NCBI RefSeq assembly: GCF_008370495.1
Contig: NZ_VTUX01000010.1
Span: 62,001 to 126,000 of the forward strand
DNA: 64,000 bases
Direction of reading: 5' to 3'
From: Pseudohalioglobus sediminis
GTDB lineage: Bacteria; Pseudomonadota; Gammaproteobacteria; Pseudomonadales; Halieaceae
Shown one piece after another: positions 16,956 through 23,914 of this stretch (the stretch's first letter is position 1; each line of letters starts with the position of its first letter). The position numbers were made by a program, and so were the translations under genes. The notes under the pieces are model-generated. The model worked only from the letters and a program-made list of their open reading frames with translations, ran no database searches and was not told the DNA's origin.

Positions 16956-18260
16956 GGCTCTACCCAATTAACGGGGGATGGGCATTCATCCGTACCCGAT
17001 TGATAATACCGTCCCACCCGCAGTGGGTCAGCACTCTCAACCGATAGTTCTCAAAGTTCCTGAAACCATAGGCTCTCCTGGAGATCATTTCCATCTTGTT
17101 GTGGAAGCCCTCCGTGATACCGTTACTTTTACTGAATCGCCACATCGCAACGATGGGTTCCAGCCATCTTGTCAGCGTCTTTGCCAAGGCCCGCAAAGGG
17201 CTGTCTCGCAGGTGATCAAGCAATTCGAACAACTGGGGTAGTTTGGCCCTCGCTCTTTTGGCTGTGAGCGTCTTTAGCAGCATCAGGCGCACCAGCCTCT
17301 GCTTGGCCACATAGAGCTGCTGTAACACCGGGTAGTCGGCCAGGTAGTGCATCAGATTGGCATGCTGCTCATCTTTGAGATTCCATTGATGACGGCGCAT
17401 CAGGCTGATCAATCCCCTGTTCTTGCGCCCCTCGGGATCGTGCTGCTGCCACACCTTCAAGAAGTGTTGGTTGATCAGCCGGACGACGTGGAACCGGTCA
17501 GCCACAATCGTGGCGTTGGGGAAGTATTGCCGGGCGATACTGCGGTAAGTTTCCGACAGATCCATCACCACCACCTGGACATTGTCTCGGCCCCGTAAAC
17601 CTTTTAAATACGGGCGTAAACTCGATTCTGAGCGCCCCAGCTTCACGTCGAACACCGTGTGGTTCTTCAAATCCACAAAGGTGGTCGCATAGCCCTTGCG
17701 GCGGGTGAAGAAGTGCTCATCGATGCCCAGTACCCGCGGACATCGTCGCCGGTCCATCTCGGACCGTTTGATGCTCAGGTGAGACCGATACCAACGCTCC
17801 ACTGTGGCGCCGCTGATCTGGTGGGTGCGTGAGAGCTTGCGCTGGGTCACGCCGCCATCGTGAGCCTCGTACACCTCCATCTGGTAGGTATCCGAGGATC
17901 GGTAACGCGGCCTGAGACCGGCGAAGGCGTGACGAAAATAGCGCCCACAACTCTGGCAATGATACTTGGGCACCTTCAGATGCAGGATCATCACCTGATT
18001 ACCCCGCCGAGTATGCTTCACGGTGCGCTTGTGGGTGGCCTTGATCCGCAACTTTGCGCCACCACAATGCTGGCAGCTGGCCTGTCGCCGGAACGGCCTG
18101 GCCCAGACATCAATACGCCGTTTGCTCTTGACCCGCATTACTTCCAGGCCAGGTATGCCTATAATCATTCCTGCGTGGGACATCGGTGTTCTCTCCATTA
18201 AACGATCTTCGCAAAATCAGTTTAATGAATGCCGGTGTCCCCCGTTAATGATGAAGAGCC
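16956..18260 (-). mobile_element. Complete ISL3-family insertion sequence
   Basis: A 1305-bp element with one transposase gene. Its ends read inward as GGCTCTACCCAATTAACGGG on the left and GGCTCTTCATCATTAACGGG on the right: inverted repeats with 16 of 20 identical positions, followed by more shared bases (GGA, GCATTCAT). It is flanked by a perfect 8-bp direct repeat. The transposase frame is unbroken, so the copy is structurally intact and the insertion looks recent. Confidence 0.93.
16960..18183 (-). CDS. ISL3-family transposase
   Basis: 407 aa from the ATG at 18183, which has GGAGAG eight bases upstream; an ATG five codons earlier is possible. The N-terminal zinc-binding module shows CQHCGG and CQSCGRYF. 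A helix-turn-helix-like stretch (VTQRKLSRTHQISGATVERW) follows. The DDE catalytic domain contains GIDEHFFTRRKGY, VVVMDLSETYRS, VADRFHVVRLIN and, near the C-terminus, SNGITEGFHNKMEMISRRA with the final Glu. These are the ISL3/Tn-ISL3 landmarks. The stop codon lies within the left inverted repeat. Length is normal for the family, with no frameshift. Confidence 0.95.
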   Translation of the reverse strand: MSHAGMIIGIPGLEVMRVKSKRRIDVWARPFRRQASCQHCGGAKLRIKATHKRTVKHTRRGNQVMILHLKVPKYHCQSCGRYFRHAFAGLRPRYRSSDTYQMEVYEAHDGGVTQRKLSRTHQISGATVERWYRSHLSIKRSEMDRRRCPRVLGIDEHFFTRRKGYATTFVDLKNHTVFDVKLGRSESSLRPYLKGLRGRDNVQVVVMDLSETYRSIARQYFPNATIVADRFHVVRLINQHFLKVWQQHDPEGRKNRGLISLMRRHQWNLKDEQHANLMHYLADYPVLQQLYVAKQRLVRLMLLKTLTAKRARAKLPQLFELLDHLRDSPLRALAKTLTRWLEPIVAMWRFSKSNGITEGFHNKMEMISRRAYGFRNFENYRLRVLTHCGWDGIINRVRMNAHPPLIG

Positions 18261-18268
18261 GCGCGTTT
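18261..18268. repeat. Target-site duplication, right copy (GCGCGTTT)
   Basis: Exact match to 16948-16955, bordering the right inverted repeat of the insertion sequence. The 400 bases from here to 18665 contain no supportable gene, only the repeats and hairpins listed separately. Confidence 0.93.
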
Positions 18269-18312
18269 TTTCGATTGCGCAAGATTGGTCGTTTTTTGCT
18301 CAAATTCCGCTG

Positions 18313-18351
18313 GGGCCCAAATGGGGCCCATATTGGGCCCACTCTGAGCCC
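18313..18351. repeat. Four helically phased GGGCCC/GAGCCC repeats, 11-bp period
   Basis: GGGCCC occurs at 18313, 18324 and 18335, and a degenerate GAGCCC at 18346, so every copy starts exactly 11 bases after the last, about one helical turn. Each of the first three is preceded by TGG or TTG and followed by A. They sit in the non-coding stretch between the insertion sequence and the integrase module. Phased short palindromes of this kind suit recombinase-arm or architectural-protein binding, but that role is inferred. Confidence 0.6.
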
Positions 18352-18457
18352 ACCCACTCCGCTGTACAATTCTTGACCCCTTCAGTCCACAACCCTCTTT
18401 CTCCTCCCGAAGCACAGCTCCGCCTTTTCTGATAAGCAAAAGTCCCCAACTCGCGCG

Positions 18458-18490
18458 CGAAAAATCCAGGCCTATGGCCTGAATTTTTCG
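18458..18490. terminator. Bidirectional intrinsic terminator-like hairpin
   Basis: CGAAAAATCCAGGCC (18458-18472) pairs with GGCCTGAATTTTTCG (18476-18490) across a three-base loop, with one mismatch in 15. The A-run before and T-run after the GC core give terminator geometry on both strands, so it could insulate the integrase module from transcription entering from the left. Confidence 0.7.
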
Positions 18491-18611
18491 GGTATTGGGT
18501 GGGATGGGAATAGGCGCTAGCTGGTCAACCCTCCCCGCCCCCAATTCCTAAAATTCCTCGTTTCCCTCCGGCAAAACGGTTTTCAAAATCCATGACATGT
18601 TAGGTCCATAA

Positions 18612-18646
18612 GGTGATCAACAGGGCATGGGGCTCTACCGATCACC
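18612..18646. promoter_or_regulatory. Inverted repeat upstream of the AlpA-like gene
   Basis: GGTGATC (18612-18618) and GATCACC (18640-18646) are perfect inverted repeats about 28 bases apart, ending 20 bases before the start codon at 18666. This could be an operator for the adjacent small DNA-binding protein or an RNA hairpin over the leader; the sequence does not decide. Confidence 0.4.
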
Positions 18647-18665
18647 CGATCGCTAGGAGCGAATT

Positions 18666-18884
18666 ATGGACACTTTTACCTATCTCACCACTGATGAGCT
18701 TTCCGACCGTATCAAGTATGACGCCAGGACCATCCGTAATCGCCTGAAGGACTCTGTACTCCTCGAAGGCATCCACTACATCCGCCCATTCGGTGGTCGC
18801 AAGATTCTCTATGTATGGGAGCGCATAGAGAAGGATATGGCGCGCCCCACTACCACGACCGCCTTGATGGCTGGCATTCAGTAA
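18666..18884 (+). CDS. Small AlpA/excisionase-like DNA-binding protein
   Basis: 72 aa with TAGGAG ahead of the ATG. The sequence YLTTDELSDRIKYDARTIRN RL followed by VLLEGIHYIRPFGGRKILYV has the winged-helix layout of AlpA/MerR-like excisionases: a first helix-turn-helix (about 7-28) and a beta-wing that mentions the G-R-K turn. Such proteins act as directionality factors or regulators next to tyrosine integrases, and the integrase begins ten bases after this stop. Family placement is from pattern, not alignment. Confidence 0.7.
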   Translation: MDTFTYLTTDELSDRIKYDARTIRNRLKDSVLLEGIHYIRPFGGRKILYVWERIEKDMARPTTTTALMAGIQ

Positions 18885-18894
18885 GGGGGCGGTC

Positions 18895-20091
18895 ATGGGA
18901 TCAATACGTGAACGCCGAGGCCTCCTCTTCATGGATTTCCGCTATAGAGGGGTGCGCTGTCGCGAGTACACCAAACTCAGCGACAAGCCTGCGAACCGGA
19001 AGCGACTGCAAGCAATTTTGGAACGGGTGGAGGCCGAGATTCTACTCGGAACATTTGACTATGCCGCCTACTTTGCCAATTCAGACCGTGTCGCACAGTT
19101 TAGAGACCACGATGAACGGCGGGTACAGTTCCAGTCAGACACCCCCACCTTCTCCGACTTCTCCGAGCTCTGGTTCTCCGAGAACGAGATCGGCTGGAAG
19201 CACTCCTACCGGATAACTTTGCGCAGCTCGCTGGACAAGCACGTCCTGCCGGCCTTCGGGGCACAGCCAGTCAGCCACATCACCCGTGCTGACATCCTGG
19301 CATTCAGAGCCAACTTGGCCAAGATACCGCGCAACGACGGCAGTACAGGCCTCTCTCCTGCACGAATCAATACGATTCTCGTACCGCTGCGCCTTGCGCT
19401 CAGCGAGGCTGCGGATCGCTTCGAGTTCGAGTCTCCCTACAAGAACATCAAGTCGCTTAAGGTGCCGAAGACCAAAGTCGACCCGTTCACCTTGGATGAA
19501 GTCCTGAGAATTCTCACTCATGTTCGCGACGATTTCAGGCCCTACCTGACCACCCGTTTCTACACGGCAATGCGTACTGGAGAGTGCCACGGATTGAAGT
19601 GGAAGTACGTGGATTTCGATCGTCGGGAGATCATGGTTCGTGAAAGTCTAGTAGCCGGTGAGATGACCGACACCAAGACCGACAGCTCCACCAGGGATAT
19701 CCCCATGTCCCAACCGGTATTCGATGCCCTGAAAGAGCAACACAAGCGCACCGGAGACAGGGAGTGGGTGTTCTGCAATGGCGAGGGCAAGCAACTCCAG
19801 ATCAACAACGTATCGAATCGAGTCTGGAAGCCTTTATTACGGCTGCTAGACCTCCCCTACCGCAGGCTCTACCAGACACGCCATACCGCCGCGACCTTGT
19901 GGCTGGCGGCCGGTGAGAATGTGCTCTGGGTGTCCGAAATGATGGGACACGCAGACCCGCACGTGACCCTCCAGAAATATGCAAAGTACGCCCCAGATCT
20001 GACCCGACGGGATGGGTCGGCATTCGAGGCTCTACTCGCCCAGAAAACGGGCAACCAACGTCAAGATGACCAACAAGGAGAAGACTCATGA
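18895..20091 (+). CDS. Tyrosine-type site-specific integrase
   Basis: 398 aa. An N-terminal arm-binding region (about 1-60) is followed by the core-binding SAM-like domain (TFSDFSELWFSENEIGWKHS ... about 85-165) and the catalytic domain. Catalytic landmarks: Arg in FYTAMRTGECHGLKW; Lys in TDTKTDSSTRDIPM; the box YQTRHTAATLWLA, where the first His of the usual HxxR is Tyr; His in MMGHADPHVTLQKY; and the nucleophile Tyr in QKYAKYAPD. The protein is full length and looks active. It starts ten bases after the AlpA-like gene and its stop overlaps the next gene by ATGA. It probably mobilises the small-gene block to its right, with tRNA-Met as a plausible attachment gene. Confidence 0.92.
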   Translation: MGSIRERRGLLFMDFRYRGVRCREYTKLSDKPANRKRLQAILERVEAEILLGTFDYAAYFANSDRVAQFRDHDERRVQFQSDTPTFSDFSELWFSENEIGWKHSYRITLRSSLDKHVLPAFGAQPVSHITRADILAFRANLAKIPRNDGSTGLSPARINTILVPLRLALSEAADRFEFESPYKNIKSLKVPKTKVDPFTLDEVLRILTHVRDDFRPYLTTRFYTAMRTGECHGLKWKYVDFDRREIMVRESLVAGEMTDTKTDSSTRDIPMSQPVFDALKEQHKRTGDREWVFCNGEGKQLQINNVSNRVWKPLLRLLDLPYRRLYQTRHTAATLWLAAGENVLWVSEMMGHADPHVTLQKYAKYAPDLTRRDGSAFEALLAQKTGNQRQDDQQGEDS

Positions 20092-20405
20092 AGACGATCT
20101 ATGACCGCCCCCTCACCCTCGACGAATTGGTCGAGGAAGCCAGGAAACGGCACGAAAGACTGTGTCGCCACAATGCCCGGCACCTCTGCTCGGCGGGGCG
20201 TGTAGCCCCCGATCAGCATCAGATCGGCCCCTATCTACACGGAGAATGCTGTGGGGACAATCTCAAGGCAACAATGCGCTGGCTCAAGGCGTACCTGCAG
20301 GAGAATGAGCTCTGTCTCGAAAGCCTGGACCTGGCTGCTTGTACCGATGCGTTCCGAACTGAATTGCACACCAAAATCCCACCTCACTTCTGGGGAGACG
20401 AATAA
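20088..20405 (+). CDS. Hypothetical protein of the integrase operon
   Basis: 105 aa, with its ATG overlapping the integrase stop codon (ATGA), which indicates translational coupling. The protein is Cys- and His-rich in its first two thirds (RHERLCRHNARHLCSAG, HGECCGDNLKATMRWLKAYL), so a metal-binding or helical DNA-associated role is conceivable but unproven. No known family recognised. Confidence 0.6.
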   Translation: MKTIYDRPLTLDELVEEARKRHERLCRHNARHLCSAGRVAPDQHQIGPYLHGECCGDNLKATMRWLKAYLQENELCLESLDLAACTDAFRTELHTKIPPHFWGDE

Positions 20406-20680
20406 TGGAAGAACTGGAACTCATTCCCGCAGGCTTCGGCTTGTGCTGGCTAGCCTACTACGTGCGCGGCATCCTGCGGATCCACCGGTCACTCACCCCC
20501 AGGGCGAGGGGCACCACGCTCACTGAGACCTGGCTGCGCTTCTGGCTCAGCCCGGCCATCCTCAAAGACTCGTTCCGGTGTGCCTTGATTTCATTGGGCG
20601 CATTTCTGGGCATTGAAATTGCCCGGGGCGAAAACGTGGAGGGCGGGATCGATGAAGACTCAGAAATTGATCACTTTTAG
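20405..20680 (+). CDS. Hypothetical membrane-associated small protein
   Basis: 91 aa. Its ATG shares a base with the previous stop (TAATG), continuing the coupled operon. There are two hydrophobic stretches, LIPAGFGLCWLAYYVRGIL (about 6-24) and CALISLGAFLGIEIA (about 59-73), around a basic middle, and an acidic tail (GGIDEDSEIDHF). A two-helix inner-membrane protein is the simplest reading. Function unknown. Confidence 0.55.
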   Translation: MEELELIPAGFGLCWLAYYVRGILRIHRSLTPRARGTTLTETWLRFWLSPAILKDSFRCALISLGAFLGIEIARGENVEGGIDEDSEIDHF

Positions 20681-20728
20681 CGGTGCTTGCACCGCTTTTC
20701 CCGTACCTGCCGGAAGCGGGAACAACAA

Positions 20729-21067
20729 ATGATAATGAAGCCCCTTGATCAAGAAAGCGCCCTTGAAGTGCGCTATCAGAAATCTATAAAGGCCCTTCTC
20801 GACCTCGCTCTAGACAACTGCGACCATGAAGCTCGGATCGCCGCCAGTGTACTACTGAGTGCAAATAGTTCCTGTATACGCCCAGGACAGGAATGGTTGG
20901 TCGCTATTCCGGAACTACGCTATCTAACAGTAGGTAAACGAAATGCCGCACTGGGCGTGATTCATGGCAGGATTACCCTTGGCCGTCCTCCGGAGACCGT
21001 AATCCAGGGAGGGGCTGCGCTCTTTCATCGCCTTTGGCACAGGTGGCGAAATATTGAGCAATGGTAG
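20729..21067 (+). CDS. Hypothetical protein (helical, possibly DUF7673-like)
   Basis: 112 aa from the ATG at 20729, with GGAAGCGGG about eight bases upstream; the frame is open from 20687. The layout ALLDLALDNCDHEARIAASV, WLVAIPELRYLTVGKRNAAL and a C-terminal FHRLWHRWRNIEQW vaguely recalls the small accessory-island family DUF7673, but this is a weak resemblance. It belongs to the small-gene block behind the integrase. Confidence 0.5.
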   Translation: MIMKPLDQESALEVRYQKSIKALLDLALDNCDHEARIAASVLLSANSSCIRPGQEWLVAIPELRYLTVGKRNAALGVIHGRITLGRPPETVIQGGAALFHRLWHRWRNIEQW

Positions 21068-21135
21068 CTCTTGCTTTCCCGACCTGACTACCGGGCAGAA
21101 CGATGGATGTCCCCCAATACAGAAGAGGAAGTAAG

Positions 21136-21444
21136 ATGAGAAGTAGCGAAGATTATCTTAAAGAAGTGGAAACTCGCCTCGCAAGGATGTTCCGTGCTTC
21201 TAGGGACGGCCACAAGGCTTCTCCGGCAGAACGTCATCGTCTTGAAGGATTCATCCAGGCTGGTTCGTTTCTCGGTCTTGCCTCAAAGGATCAGCTTCAA
21301 TCTCTAATGGAAAAGGTGCACTACGATATCTTTGGAAAGACCATCAAGGAACGACAATCGGAGCAAGCAACTTCCTGGGTACCCGAGAACATAGATTACA
21401 GTCACTACGAACAACCAGCGTTCGAGCGAAGTCGGACTCCTTAG
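21136..21444 (+). CDS. Hypothetical protein
   Basis: 102 aa from the ATG at 21136, with the excellent Shine-Dalgarno AGAGGAAGTAAG. The composition is polar and helical (DYLKEVETRLARMFRASRDG; AERHRLEGFIQAGSFLGLAS; QLQSLMEKVHYDIFGKTIKE), without membrane or signal sequence. The middle segment is reminiscent of island-borne small helical proteins of unknown role. No function assigned. Confidence 0.6.
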   Translation: MRSSEDYLKEVETRLARMFRASRDGHKASPAERHRLEGFIQAGSFLGLASKDQLQSLMEKVHYDIFGKTIKERQSEQATSWVPENIDYSHYEQPAFERSRTP

Positions 21445-21502
21445 AAAATCAAAAATCTAATCGAATCGTACAAATAGGCTTGCGATGGGTATCACCTTTT
21501 GT

Positions 21503-21524
21503 GGTATGTTGAATATAACATACC
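21503..21524. promoter_or_regulatory. Perfect palindrome GGTATGTT-N6-AACATACC
   Basis: Two perfect 8-bp arms (21503-21510 and 21517-21524) around GAATAT lie 16 bases before the ATG of the HExxH gene. The left arm contains a -10-like TATGTT, so a dimeric repressor bound here would block transcription. A classic phage- or island-type operator is the best reading. Confidence 0.6.
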
Positions 21525-21540
21525 GTCAACACCAATCAGA

Positions 21541-22029
21541 ATGTTGCCAGAAACCCAATACCGCCACCCACTACAGGACTGGACGAACAAGCTAGCGTCA
21601 CTTATCTGGCAATCTGCGCTAAGCAGCAACCTGGATCTTATAAACGGCACACCCGAGATTCCCCAGGTTGTCTTCCTTGGATCTTTAATTACAGGCTATG
21701 CCAGGTATCCCGGACATTATGACCCGGTGGGCAACCTGATTATTCTCAATCAGCGCCATAAAACCCTGGAAATGGATGAGAAAGCAACAATCACCCACGA
21801 GTTATGCCACTGGCTTCAGCACCGGCTAGTCTCTTATCGTCCAACGCGCGATACCCACACGCATTCAAGTTGGTCTACAGCCTGCCACCACGTCACTGAG
21901 GCACTTACTCGTAGAAATTGGGATCCTCTCTACCGACAAGATTGTCGGAAATCTTTCGCCATGCCGACGAAGCGGATGTCCGGGCGGACACCTAACCCGG
22001 AGCGCTCACAATGGAGGCCATGTAGTTAG
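21541..22029 (+). CDS. HExxH-containing putative metallopeptidase-like protein
   Basis: 162 aa from the ATG at 21541. The central segment TITHELCHWLQHRL holds an HExxH zinc motif (HELCH, about residue 86), preceded by a beta strand NLIILNQRHK, the arrangement seen in gluzincin and SprT-like peptidases. A further His-rich stretch (TRDTHTHSSWSTACHHVTEAL) may supply a third ligand. The C-terminal 40 residues are basic and disordered. A TTG at 21499 is a less likely start because it would place the palindrome inside the gene. A toxin or proteolytic regulator role is possible but speculative. Confidence 0.55.
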   Translation: MLPETQYRHPLQDWTNKLASLIWQSALSSNLDLINGTPEIPQVVFLGSLITGYARYPGHYDPVGNLIILNQRHKTLEMDEKATITHELCHWLQHRLVSYRPTRDTHTHSSWSTACHHVTEALTRRNWDPLYRQDCRKSFAMPTKRMSGRTPNPERSQWRPCS

Positions 22030-22217
22030 CCGCAGTCTTCGATGAACGGGACCTCCCGGATAAGCTCCTGAAGCAGACGCAGGCACTCACGCTGATACAG
22101 ATGACAAAGACTGAAGTGTAGCTGAATAAAGATCAGCCAACATCTGGAGTGGCCATGCTATGAGGACATAGCTGCGTTGCTACACTGGAGCGCATCAATG
22201 TTGTGAAAAACAATCCC

Positions 22218-23483
22218 ATGCCTGCCGAGTACAACGCTGAACAACTTTCACTATCCGCATTCGATCGCGCCTGTCTCAATGGCGCAGAGGGTTCCGCCAT
22301 CGCAAAGGCCATGCGTTTTCTGGTTGGCATCGGCCAGGCCCTCGGGGCACACAGATTGATCGACGTCGAGCACTGCCACTTAGTCGGTTCGTACTACAGT
22401 GGCGTAGCAGATGTGAAGTTCCTGCAACAGCTGGTGAAAGCCAATGCCAGAGTCAGGGTTCCCACGACTCTGAATGCCAGTTCCGCCTGCCTGGAAAGGA
22501 AATCCCCGAGCCCGGAAGCTGACCGCGCAGCTGCGAGGGGCGTGGTCGAGTTATACACGGCAATGGGCTGCGAACCGCAGCTGACATGCGCTCCCTATCA
22601 CCTGCCCCACCGGCCCAGCCTGGGAAGTGTTGTAGCCTGGGCTGAATCCAATGCCGTCGTGTTTGCAAATTCTGTGCTCGGGGCGCGCAGCAACAAAACC
22701 GTGCAGTATCTTGATCTCTGTGCAGCTTTGACGGGGCGCATTCCCGAGAGCGGGTTGTACCTGGACAGTCAGCGCGAACCTACCTGCCACGTGGACTGTA
22801 GCTTGCTCCCCAGTGGCAGCTGGGACTTCCCCCTCACAGGAGAACTGATCGGACTTTGGCTGGGCTATCACTGCGGCACCGAGGTCCCAATTCTTAGCGG
22901 CTGCGACCGAACACCCGGAGAAGACCTGCTTAGAGGGCTGGGAGCTGCAGCGGCGAGCTCCGGCGCAGTTTCACTCTTCCACTTCGAGGGCGTAACCCCC
23001 GAAGCACACCAGTACCGCATCCAAAACCTGCCTGGAACTCAGCTGACTATTGGCGCCTTAACGGAGACAGCCGCTCCCTACCGTGGCATTCCCGGGCAGG
23101 CGGTATCCGCCATCTGCCTGGGCACACCTCACTATTCGCTTACCCAACTGCGAAACCTGGCAGAGCACATGATCGGCACAAATATTCGGCCCCGCATTCC
23201 CATCTATGTCACGACTTCTCGCTACAACCGGGACGCACTGCGCAACGAACTGCTTGATGGAGAACTGGCGGCGCGCGGTGTGCAGCTGTTGGTGGACACT
23301 TGCAGCTACTACGGCCGCGCCGTACCACTCCCGGACGGTCCAGTCCTCACCGACTCCGCCAAATGGGCATACTACGGCGCCGGCAATTTGGGTGTTACCA
23401 CGCTGCTGGGTGAACTTGAGGACTGTCTCGCAACCGCTGCCAGCGGCAGGCTGACGCGAGCTGGATCATTCCCATGGCTGTAA
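22218..23483 (+). CDS. Aconitase X large (catalytic) subunit
   Basis: 421 aa from the ATG at 22218; GTG 22203 is an alternative. The sequence shows the AcnX/DUF521 catalytic domain: an N-terminal LNGAEGSAIAKAMRFLVGIG helix, HCHLVGSYYSG, then Cys-bearing loops (TLNASSACLERK; GCEPQLTCAPYH; FANSVLGARSNKTVQYLDLC in outline) and TDSAKWAYYGAGN near the end. Bacterial two-subunit AcnX enzymes are known as cis-3-hydroxy-L-proline dehydratases, an iron-sulfur hydro-lyase activity. That is the likely reaction, although archaeal AcnX acts on mevalonate phosphate. It overlaps the small-subunit gene by ten bases. Confidence 0.85.
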   Translation: MPAEYNAEQLSLSAFDRACLNGAEGSAIAKAMRFLVGIGQALGAHRLIDVEHCHLVGSYYSGVADVKFLQQLVKANARVRVPTTLNASSACLERKSPSPEADRAAARGVVELYTAMGCEPQLTCAPYHLPHRPSLGSVVAWAESNAVVFANSVLGARSNKTVQYLDLCAALTGRIPESGLYLDSQREPTCHVDCSLLPSGSWDFPLTGELIGLWLGYHCGTEVPILSGCDRTPGEDLLRGLGAAAASSGAVSLFHFEGVTPEAHQYRIQNLPGTQLTIGALTETAAPYRGIPGQAVSAICLGTPHYSLTQLRNLAEHMIGTNIRPRIPIYVTTSRYNRDALRNELLDGELAARGVQLLVDTCSYYGRAVPLPDGPVLTDSAKWAYYGAGNLGVTTLLGELEDCLATAASGRLTRAGSFPWL

Positions 23484-23914
23484 CCGTGCCAGTGCGCATG
23501 CTGGTCGACAGAGCAGCGAGCGGTGAATTGCTGTTGTTATCCGAGGGGCTGAGCTTCTGGGGTGGGCTGGACCCGGCAAGCGGTGAAATCATCGACCGGC
23601 AGCACCCGCAGCACGGCGCCAAAGTGACAGGTAAGGTATTGGTGTTGCCGAGCCCACGCGGCAGTACCGCAGCCCCGGGGGCACTGCTGGAATGTCTGTG
23701 TGAACACAGCGGCCCCGCGGCCATCGTGCTTGCCACCTGCGACCCGACAGCAATCGCCGCAGTCCTTGCAGCGCAAATGATTGAGCATCCCGCCATTCCG
23801 GTTGCTCAGCTACTGGACCCGGCCGACCTACAGGTGCTGACCGGTATAGCTTACGCAAACGTCGGCCAGGGTTTACTCACGGAAATTCAGCCTGGGTGGT
23901 CTTCCTTGAGCTGA
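23474..23914 (+). CDS. Aconitase X swivel (small) subunit
   Basis: 146 aa, starting inside the end of the large-subunit gene (ATGGCTGTAA), as expected for coupled synthesis of a two-subunit enzyme. The AcnX swivel (DUF126) marks are present: LSFWGGLDPASGEIID, followed by HPQHGAKVTGKVLVLPSPRG and, near the end, YANVGQGLLTE. It would close over the active site of the large subunit. Its last 28 bases overlap the convergent BCCT transporter gene. No separate hydroxyproline genes adjoin it on this strand. Confidence 0.87.
   Translation: MAVTVPVRMLVDRAASGELLLLSEGLSFWGGLDPASGEIIDRQHPQHGAKVTGKVLVLPSPRGSTAAPGALLECLCEHSGPAAIVLATCDPTAIAAVLAAQMIEHPAIPVAQLLDPADLQVLTGIAYANVGQGLLTEIQPGWSSLS

Noticed and set aside
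22030-22202. Attachment-site copy of tRNA-Met
   Set aside because: Only scattered 5-6 base matches such as GTAGCT are present, within chance.
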